The notes beneath the pieces are model-generated. The model made no database searches, was not told the origin of the DNA, and worked only from the letters and a program-made list of their open reading frames with translations. Position numbers and translations under genes: made by a program. Of a DNA stretch of 64,000 nucleotides, positions 15,501-25,302 are shown piece after piece. Origin of the DNA: Magnetococcales bacterium (GTDB lineage: Bacteria > Pseudomonadota > Magnetococcia > Magnetococcales > UBA8363); contig JADGCV010000013.1 of the NCBI GenBank assembly GCA_015228815.1, positions 28,594 through 92,593 on the forward strand, written 5' to 3'. Positions within the stretch are counted from its first letter, which is position 1, and every line of letters begins with the position of its first letter.

Positions 15501-17917
15501 GTGAACGGATTGGGAAAGGTGGTGGCGCAGGTGGCCCCAGTCGTCGGGCATCCCGCCTGGGTCGCCGAGACGATCCGGGTCGCGGTCGTTTGGCTGGCAT
15601 CGGTCACCTTGAGGATGTATCCATTGGCATCGCTGGCGGCGGTCCAGGAAAAAGTCGGCGTCAGCGAGGTGACCGCGCCGGTCGGGGCGATCAGGGTCGG
15701 CGTTCCGGGGGTCGATGCGGGTTGCGTGATCGAAAAGGAGGTCCGGCCCGATTCGGCGCTTTGGGTTGAATTCGACGTGTGCAGGGCCATGATGGTCCAG
15801 GTCCCCTTGCCGATGGCCAGGGTCGTCCCCGGTGCGATCGAACAGCTTCCCGAGCCGCTGGAACAGGAGGTGGCGGCGATCGTATAGGTTTGATCGATGA
15901 CCAGACTCGATGTGGCATCGGTGACCCGCAAACGGTAATGGGTCGCCCCCTGGACCGCTCCCCAGGAAAAGGAGGGTGTCAAAGTGGCAACCGTGCCGTT
16001 CGGGGCGATCGGCGTGGGGGTGGCGAGGGCTGGGGTCGGAACATTGATGGTGGCCTGTCCGGTGGTCTTGGAGGGGACCACGGCCACCGACCAGGTGATC
16101 GTCCCGGCGGGAAGCGATACCGCGGGCGTCACCGAACAGGTACCCGTGCCGCTGGCGCAGCCTGCCGCCTCCGGGGTCATGTTGGCATAGTGCAGCACAA
16201 GACCATTGGCGTTGGTGACCTTGAGCAGGTATCCGGTGGCCCCCGATTCGGCGTTCCAGATATAGGTCGGGGTATTGGTGGTCACCGAACCGATCGGAGA
16301 GACCAGGAGTGGCGTGGTCGTCGCCGGGGCGGAAAGGGTGAAGCCCAGAGCCGCCGAGGCGGTTCCGGTAAGGTTGTCGGTGGCATTGTATCCCTGAACG
16401 GTCCACGATCCCGCGCCGGCGACGAACGGGTTGGGGAAGGTGGTGGCACAGGTTCCGCTCGAAGAGGGGCATCCCGCCACCGTGGCGGTGACGACCCGAG
16501 TGGCGACGCTGCCGCTGCCGTCGGTGACCCGCAGAATGTAGGCGTTGGCATCGGTGGTGGCATTCCAGGTGAAGCTGGGCGACAGGGTGGTGACGCTGCC
16601 GCTCGGAGAGACAGGGGTCGGTGTTCCCGGTTTGGTCGTCGGTTGGACGATGGTGAACCCTTGACGGCCCGACTGTGCGCTTTCGGTGCCGTTGGTGGTA
16701 TTGGTGGCCATGATGGTCCACGACCCGACACCGACCGCCAGGGTGGTCCCCGGAGAGACCGAACAGCTTCCGGAACCGCTGGAGCAACCGGCGGTGGCGG
16801 CTGAATAGGTTTGATCGATCACCTGGACATTGCTGGCGTCGGTGACCCTCAGGCGGTAATGGCTCGCCCCGGAAACGGCGCTCCAACTGAATCCCGGCGT
16901 CAGGTTGGCGACGGTTCCCTTGGGCGAAACCGGGGTCGGGGTGGACAACGTCGGGGTGGGAACCGTGATCGTGGCTTCCCCGGTATTTTTCGAGGGGGTG
17001 ACCGCGATCGACCATTTGACAAGCCCGGCGGGAAGGGTGACCGAGGGGGTCCTGGAGCAGGTGCCGCTGCCACTGGCGCAGCCCGCCGCCGTCGGGGTCA
17101 ACGTTTCCTGGTGCAGCACCAGACCGTTGTTGGTCGTTACCTTCAAGGTGTAGCCACTGGCCCCCGATTCGGCGTTCCAGACATAGGTCGGGGTGTTGGT
17201 GCTGATGGTCCCGGTTGGCGAGACGATCAGCGCCGTGACCGTGGTCGTCAGGGTGAAGGTGGCCGAGGTCGAAACAGCCTGGAGCGAGGTGGTGTAAGGC
17301 TTGACGTCCCAGGAATAGGTGCCGTTGGTGAAGGTCATCGCCAGGTCGGTGCGGCAGGTACCACTGCCGCTCGCACACCCGGCGCTGCTGGCCGACAGCC
17401 ACTTGGTGACCGGCGTGCCGCCGCTCTTGGTCACGGTCAGGAGATAGAACGTGCCTCCCGAAACCGCTCCCCAATTGAACGAGGTCGGGGCGGTCGTCAG
17501 CTGGCCGCTCGGGGAGCCCGTGGACTGCGTCACCGGCACCACGGAGAAACTTTTGGCCACAAGCGCCTTGGCCACCCCGCTGTTGGCGATGGCATACCAG
17601 GTGTAACTTCCGGCGGCGAGGGCCGTGGACGGCGTGACCGAACAGCTGCCACTGCCGCCCGAACAGTTGGACTCCTCCTTGGTGTACCAAAGATCGACAA
17701 GCGTTGCATTCTTGGAATTCTTGACGACGAGGCGATATTTGCTGGCCTGGCTTTCGGCGGTCCAGACGTAGGTCGGCGTTGTCGTGGTGACGCTGGAATC
17801 GGGGGAAATGGCGGACACGGCGGCAGGCCCGGCAATCGCGGCAGCCGAAAATCGCAGGATGGCCAGCCACACCAGCAGCGCCATCGGGATTCGTGTCAAC
17901 AGCTTTCCCACATCCAT
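12506..17917 (-). CDS. Large exported repeat protein with cadherin-like domains, probable surface adhesin
   Basis: This roughly 1,803-residue protein opens MDVGKLLTRIPMALLVWLAIL and a signal peptide ending near AIAGPAA. Nine Ig/fibronectin-like repeats of about 100 residues follow, most with a Cys pair such as CASGSGTC and start-segments like SPTGTISTNTPTYVW. Six cadherin-like repeats come next, recognised by xLSxSSVxENT, DPD and DVNEAPT junctions; they would bind calcium. The last 300 residues have no recognisable family and contain no RTX or autotransporter barrel, so the export route is unclear. The start at 17917 follows AGGG, and a putative promoter lies at 17995-18022. The gene is flanked by the MITE-like element on its 3-prime side. 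Its DNA repeats could recombine. Confidence 0.82.
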   Translation of the reverse strand: MDVGKLLTRIPMALLVWLAILRFSAAAIAGPAAVSAISPDSSVTTTTPTYVWTAESQASKYRLVVKNSKNATLVDLWYTKEESNCSGGSGSCSVTPSTALAAGSYTWYAIANSGVAKALVAKSFSVVPVTQSTGSPSGQLTTAPTSFNWGAVSGGTFYLLTVTKSGGTPVTKWLSASSAGCASGSGTCRTDLAMTFTNGTYSWDVKPYTTSLQAVSTSATFTLTTTVTALIVSPTGTISTNTPTYVWNAESGASGYTLKVTTNNGLVLHQETLTPTAAGCASGSGTCSRTPSVTLPAGLVKWSIAVTPSKNTGEATITVPTPTLSTPTPVSPKGTVANLTPGFSWSAVSGASHYRLRVTDASNVQVIDQTYSAATAGCSSGSGSCSVSPGTTLAVGVGSWTIMATNTTNGTESAQSGRQGFTIVQPTTKPGTPTPVSPSGSVTTLSPSFTWNATTDANAYILRVTDGSGSVATRVVTATVAGCPSSSGTCATTFPNPFVAGAGSWTVQGYNATDNLTGTASAALGFTLSAPATTTPLLVSPIGSVTTNTPTYIWNAESGATGYLLKVTNANGLVLHYANMTPEAAGCASGTGTCSVTPAVSLPAGTITWSVAVVPSKTTGQATINVPTPALATPTPIAPNGTVATLTPSFSWGAVQGATHYRLRVTDATSSLVIDQTYTIAATSCSSGSGSCSIAPGTTLAIGKGTWTIMALHTSNSTQSAESGRTSFSITQPASTPGTPTLIAPTGAVTSLTPTFSWTAASDANGYILKVTDASQTTATRIVSATQAGCPTTGATCATTFPNPFTAGAGSWTVQAYNSETNLNGTVSSSLSFTLSVEVVGTIIVSPTGNTYDRSPTLTWNAVADATQYLVKIVSTHAIPQTFHNQIYTPTQAGCAAGTGNCSVTPSIELNPGGYLWSVGTMPVKRVYEQGFTLLAGAISLSSATLAENTTTPVKVGTLTYSDPEATGTVFSVSSGSDGTSFEIQNSNELWIKSGVTLNHESKASLGVQVTAEGASQPFTVQVTDVNETPTDIALSASSVNENTNTTGNATIATLSGIDPDKTGPNATHTFAIVGGTDQGLFALSGQNLQLVAGTALNYEAMTTPALQVQIKVTDGGGLTYTKDVTIAVNNVNEAPTSVLLSASSVDENTGASATTTFATLGVIDPDSSDSVTYSVTGGTHKDYFTVSGSNLQIKGGTTLNFEAMTTPSLVVELTATDSGNLSYAKSFTLSVNDVNEAPTNITLSPGIIYSNVDTSAAMSAGTLTVTDPDANNTHTCTVSGGTDAASFQISGAQLQLKAGSVLDLNAKPTYTVAVTCSDTGNLSLTKTLTVTLQAIDRSITVAQTSINENTSTASDVSLGTLTAVGNNTFAIAGGADQGSFTVVGTQLYIKAGTTLDHETKSSYSVLISNSDALGSYSATVTITVNDLNESPTNISLSNNVLPFLSRPSNAAVGTLSTTDPDGNEQFTYSLPDTLNGRFAILGDQLLVVETTTPIHGIFDLGVRVTDKGGLTFDKTFSITVVGFSVESIPETPNVATLLSSSRTTYASIYNHLVTAQAGGQIIVSEEEFESMVLGKLAQQLTEAGTFSHTLGEVINKFDIQITASQITVTLKVALVDLIYSRISTTTRSLAQTVLDALAPYASGYVLGVRMRIKPVLSGLDVSLDTASSYVDFVDESDYIPTVTFGMGTLISTYNSMVNALASNDLLAFFLGGGARPPNHFLTESLGNAALAARVGQYNNTLNLDASASRATSTLSDRSQQGSLLIPLSQRLDYYFPGLIASVSIQDNTVTLTRSSLDFASAF

Positions 17918-18599
17918 AACCCTGATCAAGTTACCGATGGTTAATGGCAAAGGAAAATCCCTTGCCCGCACGGACTGCATCTCGGGATGTTCCGACTATA
18001 CATGACCCGTTGAAAAACACAATCCGCTTGTCCTGACACAGGTTGACGCATGTAACGCTTTGTAAAACAGATCCGATGCTTTTATTGTTTCATCATTTTG
18101 TTTCATGTGCATGATTTTGTGCCGGATCGAACCGGGGTTCCCTTGAAAAGGATGACGAGGGGACATTCATCGCTCTCGAAAGAGATCCGTGACATGAACA
18201 CACATTCATCCTGAACTTTGTCGTGTTTTGAATCGTGTCATGAAACATTCGGCGATCCGGAACTTCGTTACAAAAAAATTCACGACGTGTACTCCCTGAC
18301 GTCCCTTATCCATTGTGACGGTGGGAAAAATCTGCTGCCCGAACCGGGACCGGGGGAAAAAGTGGACCTCTTCATCACATCCCCGCGATATTCCATGATT
18401 GCGTTATCGGAAGCCATTTCCCGATTCTTGAATCAATTATCTTCCGGGGTGCGGCGGGTGTTTTCATTGTCTGATCATTCTGTTCGGGGCATGGTTCGGT
18501 CGATCGTTTCCAGGTCGGGCCACAACCGGACGTTTGTGCCGTGTCGTTCGGCGGATGTGGACGTCCAACCCGGCTTGCATGAATCGGACCGAATCAATT
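17918..18599. other. Intergenic region between two minus-strand genes
   Basis: About 680 bases between the repeat protein and the TPR gene. It contains the proposed promoter of the repeat protein (17995-18022) and an A+T-richer stretch to about 18130. No open frame with a ribosome-binding site was found. Confidence 0.6.
17995..18022 (-). promoter_or_regulatory. Possible sigma-70-type promoter of the surface protein gene
   Basis: On the minus strand TTGTGT (18022-18017) and TATAGT (18000-17995) are separated by 16 bases, about 78 bases before the start codon. This is a plausible but weak -35 and a good -10. Confidence 0.4.
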
Positions 18600-20969
18600 T
18601 TACGGCGAGGGTGCGGTCTGGCCGATGGATTCGACCTCCATGGCCTCGGTGGTGCGATTCATCCGCCTGAGAAGATTGGCATAATTCTGGGTGACTACCC
18701 GGATCTGTGCCTGATTGGCGAGGGGAGCGCCGGTCAGAATGTCGAGGGAACGGCGATACAGGGGAAGGGCTTCATCGAAGCGTCCTTCCTGATCCAGGGT
18801 GCGCGCCAGATTGTTCAGGCTTGCCGCGACCTCGGGATGGTCCATTCCCAGAACTTCCTGGTGAATTTCCAACGTTTTCTTCTGAAGTTGTTCCGCCTCG
18901 CCGTAGCGGTTGCGGCGGCTGAGGATGGCGGCGATGTTTTTCATGCTCGTCGCCAGGGACAGATGGTTTTGCGGCAGGGTTTCCTGTTTGATCTTCAATG
19001 ATTTTTCAAAAAGCGGCAAGGCTTCGTCATAGCGACCGAGGCTTGCGAGGATCGAGGCCAGGTTGTTCATGCTGGCGGCGACGGTCGGATTGTTTTCTCC
19101 AAGGCTCTGGGTCGAGAGTTCCAGGGAACGCTGGAACAGTTCGAGGGCTTTGTCGTAGTCACCCTGGCTGTAATAGCGCGAGGCCAGGCCATTGAGGTTT
19201 GATTCGGTGGCTTTGCCGTCGATGGCGGAGGTATCGCCGGCAGGGGGAGGGGTGATGTCGGCGGGCGTGGTGGTTCGGGATTCGGGAACAGGGGGGGATG
19301 GGATGATCGAGGGGACGGGGGGGCTGGGTGTGGCGGTGGGATTTTCCGGCGACTGGGTTGATTGGGGCGTGGCGAGGCGTTCCTGGGGTTTGGTTTCCGC
19401 GGCGTCTGGCACGGATGGTTGTGCATTTTGCGTCGCCGTCGGGGTTTGTTTTTCGATTTCCAGGATGCGTTCATGGGTCGCTTCCGCTTCGGCGACCCGC
19501 CCCTCGCCGAGAAGAATTTCGGTGATCGGGGCCAGGGTGTCGATCAGTCCGGGATCCGAGGTTCCCAGAAGCGATTCTTTGATCCGCAGGGATTGTTCCA
19601 GGAGGACCAGCGCTTCATGGGATTGATTTTTCTGGGACATCACCTGTGCCAGAAGGTCGATGGTTTCGGCGGTCTTGAGCGTGGCCGGTCCTTGAATCTC
19701 TCCCTGGAGGGCGAGGGCTTCGCGCAGCACCGGTTCCGCCTGTTCCAACTGTCCCGTCGATTCGTAGTGGCGCCCCAGACCGGAAAGCGAGGAAATGACC
19801 AGGGGATGTTTGGGACCGATTTTTTCCCTGGCGGCATGAAGCGATTGCAAAAGAGATTGTTCCGCCGCCAGGGTGTCGCCCGCCAGGTTCTGGGCCGATC
19901 CTCGTCGTTGAAGGAACTGGACGTGCTGTTCGGCGGAGGATGCGGTTTCAGCCGCGTCGGCAAAGGATTGGGCGGCGGCCGCGGGTCTGGACTGCAACAG
20001 GTGAATGTCTCCCAGCGAACCGAGAAGGTCGGCGGTGATGGTGCGCAAATGGTCGTCCTTGAAGGGCAGCAGTTTCTGCTCCTCCCGAAGATCGGTGACG
20101 GTCGCTTCGAGAAACTCCCGAGCCATCTGGAGGTCGTTTCGTGTCAGCGCCTCGATCACCCGATCCCGTCTTTGCCCCAGTTCCTTGAAGGGAAAATCGA
20201 TGAGCGCCAGTTCGGCGATCAGTCGCTGCCGTTCTACCTGCTCCGTGTTACGGGCGGCGGGGAGGGAGGAGAATGGACGTGGAAGATGGCGCGACAGGAG
20301 GGCCGTGGTGGCGGAAGGTCGTGGTGTTCCGTTCGGGGGCGCGGCATGCCAGGAGGGGACCAGAAGGGGCCAGAGAATGGCCACGAGGGAAGCAATGGCC
20401 GCCGTGACGGGCAGATGGGCCGGAAGATCGGGAAAGCGGGTCATGAATCTTTCGAGGGGATCGTGTTCCGTCGCCCGCGGGATCCCGGGCGGTTCGAAAC
20501 GGCAGTCGATGCCGCAGCCATTCATTTGACGCCGATAGTTTTCCGCCTGGGAGCGTAAAATATTGTTCAAACGAAACGTTTTTCCCGGTTTCTGATACAG
20601 TTTCGCGGCAAGCGAGCGGATCGCGGGATTTTGCATGTTCACGATCGCCTGAAGTCCTGCCTCGTCCCCTGGATCCGATTCCTTCTTCCATTGGAAGACG
20701 GCATCGCACCGGTCGCCGGTTGCCGGTTCCTCGGTTTCGGGGACCGGCGTCGGCGGAGGGGACCGATGACGCCGGAAAAGGATTCCCAGGGCAAGGCTTC
20801 CGCCAAGGGTGGTGACGCCGATGGCGGAAACGATCATCGGAAACAGGAGCGGATGATCGGGCTTGTGTGACAGGTGGGCGAATGTCAGCGGCAGAAAGAT
20901 TCCCGCCAGTCCCGTCAACAGGACGACCCACCCGGTATACAACAGAGAATGATTGCTGCGTGCGTCCAT
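18600..20969 (-). CDS. Membrane-anchored TPR repeat protein
   Basis: This 789-residue protein has two N-terminal membrane helices (about 12-31 and 42-64), a basic linker, a third hydrophobic helix near 192-208 (TAAIASLVAILWPLLVPSW), and then many tetratricopeptide repeats. A first TPR block spans about 310-510, and after a Pro/Thr-rich spacer a second block covers about 590-760, with repeats such as ASRYYSQGDYDKALELFQRS and ASILASLGRYDEALPLFEKS. These are kinesin-light-chain-like TPR_12 units that mediate protein-protein contacts. The partner is unknown. The gene precedes suhB on the opposite side of no clear operon. Confidence 0.85.
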   Translation of the reverse strand: MDARSNHSLLYTGWVVLLTGLAGIFLPLTFAHLSHKPDHPLLFPMIVSAIGVTTLGGSLALGILFRRHRSPPPTPVPETEEPATGDRCDAVFQWKKESDPGDEAGLQAIVNMQNPAIRSLAAKLYQKPGKTFRLNNILRSQAENYRRQMNGCGIDCRFEPPGIPRATEHDPLERFMTRFPDLPAHLPVTAAIASLVAILWPLLVPSWHAAPPNGTPRPSATTALLSRHLPRPFSSLPAARNTEQVERQRLIAELALIDFPFKELGQRRDRVIEALTRNDLQMAREFLEATVTDLREEQKLLPFKDDHLRTITADLLGSLGDIHLLQSRPAAAAQSFADAAETASSAEQHVQFLQRRGSAQNLAGDTLAAEQSLLQSLHAAREKIGPKHPLVISSLSGLGRHYESTGQLEQAEPVLREALALQGEIQGPATLKTAETIDLLAQVMSQKNQSHEALVLLEQSLRIKESLLGTSDPGLIDTLAPITEILLGEGRVAEAEATHERILEIEKQTPTATQNAQPSVPDAAETKPQERLATPQSTQSPENPTATPSPPVPSIIPSPPVPESRTTTPADITPPPAGDTSAIDGKATESNLNGLASRYYSQGDYDKALELFQRSLELSTQSLGENNPTVAASMNNLASILASLGRYDEALPLFEKSLKIKQETLPQNHLSLATSMKNIAAILSRRNRYGEAEQLQKKTLEIHQEVLGMDHPEVAASLNNLARTLDQEGRFDEALPLYRRSLDILTGAPLANQAQIRVVTQNYANLLRRMNRTTEAMEVESIGQTAPSP

Positions 20970-20994
20970 CTTGATTCATGCCACGGGTGATGAT

Positions 20995-21786
20995 TCAGGA
21001 CCATTCAGGTTCGATGGTTGCGCGCAGGAGGCGGTGAATCATGGGGGAGGCGGCCAGGATATTCCCCGAATCCAGGACGTTGCCGTTGCCTGTGAAATCG
21101 GTGACCAGTCCGCCCGCTTCCGTGACCAGGAGCACTCCGGCGGCGATGTCCCAGGGTTTGAGTCCCGCTTCCCAGTATCCATCATAGCGTCCCGCGGCCA
21201 GATGGGCCAGGTCGAGGGCGGCGCTGCCGAGACGGCGGATGCCACGGGATCCGGGGATCAGCGCCATCACCGTCTTCAATTGGCGTTGCAATCGTTCGGG
21301 ATGATCGATGGGAAATCCCGTCGCCAGCAGGCACTGGTCGAGGCGGTGGTTTTGCGTCACCCGGAGGCGTTGGCCGTTGAGAAAGGCGCCACGGCCCCGT
21401 TCGGCGGTGAACAATTCGTCGGTGGCGGGGTTGAAGACCACGGCGGCATGGAGTTCATTGTCGTTGGCCAGGGCGATGGACATGGCAAAGTGGGGCAGGC
21501 CATGTATGAAGTTGGTGGTGCCGTCGATGGGATCGACGATCCAGCGCCATCCCTTGGCAACTTCACTCCGGCTGCTCTCCTCGGCGAGGATGCCGTATTG
21601 CGGCGTGGCCTTGCGCAGATGGTAGAGGATTTCCCGTTCCACCGTGGTGTCGGCCTGGGTGACGAAATCGTTCTTTCCCTTCGTTTCGAGGACCAGTTCG
21701 TGCCGTCGCTTGAAAAACGTCAAGGCTTCCCGTCCAGCCGACCGGGCGGCGCGGATGGCGATGTTGGTGTGCGGCGATACGTTCAT
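20995..21786 (-). CDS. suhB: Inositol-1-monophosphatase family protein (SuhB)
   Basis: This 263-residue protein carries the metal-binding motifs of inositol monophosphatases: GILAEESS, WIVDPIDGTTNFIHG and the C-terminal WEAGLKPWDIAAGVLLVTEAGG. The enzyme hydrolyses myo-inositol phosphate, and in enterobacteria SuhB also joins rRNA antitermination complexes. Length and motifs match the family throughout. The TPR gene lies 25 bases downstream. Confidence 0.94.
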   Translation of the reverse strand: MNVSPHTNIAIRAARSAGREALTFFKRRHELVLETKGKNDFVTQADTTVEREILYHLRKATPQYGILAEESSRSEVAKGWRWIVDPIDGTTNFIHGLPHFAMSIALANDNELHAAVVFNPATDELFTAERGRGAFLNGQRLRVTQNHRLDQCLLATGFPIDHPERLQRQLKTVMALIPGSRGIRRLGSAALDLAHLAAGRYDGYWEAGLKPWDIAAGVLLVTEAGGLVTDFTGNGNVLDSGNILAASPMIHRLLRATIEPEWS

Positions 21787-22278
21787 GATGGGGAAGGTGG
21801 ACTGGAGAAGGGTTCACGGGGACCTCGGGAGCGGATTCCGGAGGGATCGGAGCGGTTGCCGGGTTTGCGACACGCATGGACAACGACAGTTTCAAGATTA
21901 GCACGGTCCGGATGCTGCGTCACCTTGGTCGATGATCATTTCGAATCTTGCCGGTGGGTTTTTCGGGATGGCGGGTGGGCGACGGTAACATTTGCCGCAT
22001 GAGGCGCGGCCATGGGGGGAAATTTGCCCGGAATCGATGATAAACGTTTATTGGCATATCTATTGCACAAGGCGTTCGCGGATGGTTCAGGGAAAATCCG
22101 GAAATGGAAACGCAAGTAAAACACGAATAACGGCAGTGACTTGCCCATGGTCGTCCCCGGTTCGCCGACGGCCCCCGGAGGATGGACTCATGAAACGATC
22201 AACTGGCATGGTCGGTGCATAATAGCTTGGCAACGGAGTTTACCCGGCATTTTCCTTCCAACCCTAGGAATCGTTTTC
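21787..22278. other. Intergenic region between suhB and flgK, with a sigma-54-type site
   Basis: About 490 bases separate the divergent suhB and flgK genes. It holds the promoters of both, including the sigma-54-like site at 22204-22219. No gene is apparent. Confidence 0.7.
22204..22219 (+). promoter_or_regulatory. Sigma-54-type promoter of the flgK operon
   Basis: TGGCATGGTCGGTGCA has GG and GC ten bases apart and the TGGCA and TGCA halves of the -24/-12 consensus. It lies 60 bases before the flgK start, and sigma-54 commonly drives mid-tier flagellar genes. Confidence 0.6.
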
Positions 22279-24054
22279 ATGGCCATCACCAACGTGTTGA
22301 ACATTTCCAAGCAGGGGATCTTCGTGTCCCAGGGGGCGTTGCAGACGGTTTCCCACAACATAAGCAACGTCAACACCCCCGGGTATTCGCGACAGGTCGT
22401 CCTTCAGGAAAACACCGCCGGGGACAAACAGGATCCGGGTGGTTCCGGGGTCAGGATGAGCGATGTCGTCCGCAACTTTGACCAGTTGGTGGACCGGAGG
22501 ATGGAACTGGGGACCGGGGAGCTGGGACGGTTGGAAACCCGCGAACACTATCTGACGATGATCGAGGATGTGTTCAACGATTTGGACGGAGAGGGGTTTT
22601 CGCAACGTCTGGAGGCGTTTTACGCCGCGGCCGATTCCCTGGCGGACAATCCCACCAATCCGGTCGGACGCGAGGAACTGGTGGTCGAGGCCGATTCCCT
22701 GGCCCGGACCATTCAGAAGATGTACACCGCCCTGACCGAGATGACGATGCCGGTGGACAAGGAAATCAATGTCGTCATGGAGGACATCAATACCCGGTTG
22801 AAGGCGATTCAGGATGTCAACCGGACGATCGTGGCCAATGAAAATTCCCATCCCGCCCTGGACCTCAAGGATCAACGGCGGCAGATGGTGTTGGAGCTTG
22901 GCGAACTGATCGACATCCAGACGCTGCCGATGGAGCAGGATGGTTTGCGGGTGATGACCTCCCGGGGGCAGGAAATTCTTGCCGACCCGGTGTTCGCCGC
23001 CACCCTCGAACGCAGTCCCAAGACCAATGCGGAAGGGTATCTTGGGATCAATATCAATGGCCGCGAATTTGCGAGTTCCGACCGGATTCGTGGTGGCAAG
23101 CTGCGGGGCCTGTTGGAAGTCCGCGATGAGATCATCCATGGGCCGAAAGGTTTTTTGACACGGCTGGAGGCGATCACCGACGAATTGCGCTGGCAGGTCA
23201 ACCGGGTGCATAGCCAGTCGGTGAGCCAACAGATGTATTCGTCGCAACAGGGGATCACCGATCTGGGGCTTGATCTTTCGACACCCATCAAGAATCTGGT
23301 CACCAAGGAAAAGGATGTGAACTACAAGAAATCGCCCGAGGATGTCGGTCGGGTGGTCGATGGCGCCATCACCTTCGTTTCCGGGGCGAACACCGATGCG
23401 CTGACGGTCGGCAAGCCGGTGACCATCACCACGGGGATGTCGCTGCGTGAGATCAAGGATGCCATCAACGCTTCCGAGGCGGTGGATGCCGCCATCGTCA
23501 CCGAGGGGGACAAGCGGTATCTGAAGATCACCCCGGCCAAGGAAGGTGGTGTGTTCGGGGTTCTCGGGGATACGAGCGGGGTCTTGGCCGCCCTTGGCGT
23601 CGGAGCGATTTTTACCGGGACGGGGGCGGGGACGATCCAGGTGGGCAAGAGCCTCAAGGAGGATTCCAAACGGGTGGGATTGGCGCGGTTTGGCGTGGAC
23701 AACGAACTGGCCCCGACCCAGGCGACCTTCGACGATGGCAACAGCCAGGGCGCGCTTGCCCTGGGCAATCTCAGGACCATGAAATTCACCATCAACGGCC
23801 AGAACGCCTCCCTGACCAGCCATTATGCGACGTTGTCGGGCAACCTGGGGTCGCTGATCAATCAAAACAATGAAAGCCTGGTGGCGCAGCAGTCGGCCCA
23901 GGAGTTTGTCAGTGACATGCGCGAATCGATTTCGGGGGTGTCGCTGGAAGAGGAACTGACCGACCTCATCCGTTTTCAGAGGGCGTTTCAGGCATCGAGC
24001 AAGATGGTCAACGTGGCGGATGAACTGCTGCAAACCTTGATTTCCATGGTCTAG
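22279..24054 (+). CDS. flgK: Flagellar hook-associated protein 1
   Basis: This 591-residue protein opens MAITNVLNISKQGIFVSQGA, the flagellar rod-hook coiled-coil terminus, with LQTVSHNISNVNTPGYSRQVV just after. The C-terminus LTDLIRFQRAFQASSKMVN-VADELLQTLISMV is the matching partner coil. FlgK sits at the hook-filament junction. The start at 22279 is set by TAGGAA nine bases upstream. The gene is the first of an apparent operon with flgL and fliW. Confidence 0.95.
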   Translation: MAITNVLNISKQGIFVSQGALQTVSHNISNVNTPGYSRQVVLQENTAGDKQDPGGSGVRMSDVVRNFDQLVDRRMELGTGELGRLETREHYLTMIEDVFNDLDGEGFSQRLEAFYAAADSLADNPTNPVGREELVVEADSLARTIQKMYTALTEMTMPVDKEINVVMEDINTRLKAIQDVNRTIVANENSHPALDLKDQRRQMVLELGELIDIQTLPMEQDGLRVMTSRGQEILADPVFAATLERSPKTNAEGYLGININGREFASSDRIRGGKLRGLLEVRDEIIHGPKGFLTRLEAITDELRWQVNRVHSQSVSQQMYSSQQGITDLGLDLSTPIKNLVTKEKDVNYKKSPEDVGRVVDGAITFVSGANTDALTVGKPVTITTGMSLREIKDAINASEAVDAAIVTEGDKRYLKITPAKEGGVFGVLGDTSGVLAALGVGAIFTGTGAGTIQVGKSLKEDSKRVGLARFGVDNELAPTQATFDDGNSQGALALGNLRTMKFTINGQNASLTSHYATLSGNLGSLINQNNESLVAQQSAQEFVSDMRESISGVSLEEELTDLIRFQRAFQASSKMVNVADELLQTLISMV

Positions 24055-24086
24055 TCGTTGGTCGAGTCGTTGCGAAGGGGAAGAAT

Positions 24087-25277
24087 ATGCGCGTCACCCA
24101 CAATCTGATGTTCAAGACGGGAACCAGCGCCATGCAGGCGCAACAGCAGGATATTCTGAAGATTCAGGAAAAATCGCTGACCGGCAACCAGACCAACCGT
24201 CCGTCGGACGATCCGACGGGGATCTATCGGCACATGTTGTTTTCCGCCGACCTGACCGGGGTGCAAAGCCTGAAGAAGACCACCGAGTTCGCCGCCGAAC
24301 GTCTGACCCTGGCCGACAGCCATGTCAATCAGGTGCATGAGCGGATGCTCGAAGCCAAGGACCTGGCGTTGAAGATGGCCAACAGCCAGGTGGGCGGCAA
24401 TCCGGAGATCATGAAGGCGGTGGCGGAGGATGCCGAGGCGATCTATCTGGACATCCTCAAGAGCGTCAATTCGGAGTTGGATGAAATTCCCCTCTTTGGC
24501 GGCAGCCGCACCCGGATGCCCTACGATGCCACCCATCTTCAGACGACGGCGGTTCAGGTGCGCGCCGATGGCAAGGGACCGATGACGGCTGCGGCCACGG
24601 GGATCACCGCGAGCGTCGCTGACGGCCATGGTGTCACCGACCTGCCGCTCAGTGTCAAAGTTACCTTTCAGTCATCGACGGGGCTGTACGAGGCGGACAT
24701 CAATGGCGTCAAGAATCCTCCGGTGGCCCCGACCGGAACGCCTCCGGTCATCGACATCGGCCAGGGGATCCGGTTGACGATGGGGGCCGAACCCAAGGCG
24801 GGCGATGTCTACTACTTCGAGGTGGTTCCCGAATATCAGGGGGGCCAGGCGGACCGGCCCATCAAGGTCTTGAATGGGCAGACCCTGCCGGGAAATGTCA
24901 ATGCCCAGGAGTTGCTCGAAGGGACGGGATCGGTGGGACGCAATGTCAACGTCCTGGGGGCCGTGGCGGCATTGAGGGGGGCGTTGCTGCGCGCCGACCC
25001 CGACGAGGTGTCGTTTCTGATCGACCGGTTGCAGGAGGGGCGGGCTCAGGTATCGGACTTGCAAGCGGTGACCGGTGTGCGGGTGACCCAGGTGGAAGCG
25101 GTTGGGAAAACTTTGGAAATTGATGAGCTGGCGTTGGAGGAGGCGAAGGCGACCAACATCGAGGCGGACATTCTGGATGTCTTATCGACTCTGGAACAGA
25201 CGACGCAGGCGATGCAGGTGATGACCATCACGGAACGCCAGGTGCTCAATACATCGTTAATCGATTTTATTCGGTAG
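24087..25277 (+). CDS. flgL: Flagellar hook-associated protein 3
   Basis: This 396-residue protein has FlgL/flagellin-like ends: MRVTHNLMFKTGTSAMQAQQ at the N-terminus and EIDELALEEAKATNIEADIL at the C-terminus, ending VLNTSLIDFIR. Together with FlgK it joins the hook to the filament. It lies 32 bases after flgK and 25 before fliW, with GGGGAAG before its ATG. Confidence 0.93.
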   Translation: MRVTHNLMFKTGTSAMQAQQQDILKIQEKSLTGNQTNRPSDDPTGIYRHMLFSADLTGVQSLKKTTEFAAERLTLADSHVNQVHERMLEAKDLALKMANSQVGGNPEIMKAVAEDAEAIYLDILKSVNSELDEIPLFGGSRTRMPYDATHLQTTAVQVRADGKGPMTAAATGITASVADGHGVTDLPLSVKVTFQSSTGLYEADINGVKNPPVAPTGTPPVIDIGQGIRLTMGAEPKAGDVYYFEVVPEYQGGQADRPIKVLNGQTLPGNVNAQELLEGTGSVGRNVNVLGAVAALRGALLRADPDEVSFLIDRLQEGRAQVSDLQAVTGVRVTQVEAVGKTLEIDELALEEAKATNIEADILDVLSTLEQTTQAMQVMTITERQVLNTSLIDFIR

Positions 25278-25302
25278 CATCCTTTGGGAGTGGAGATAGA
25301 AC

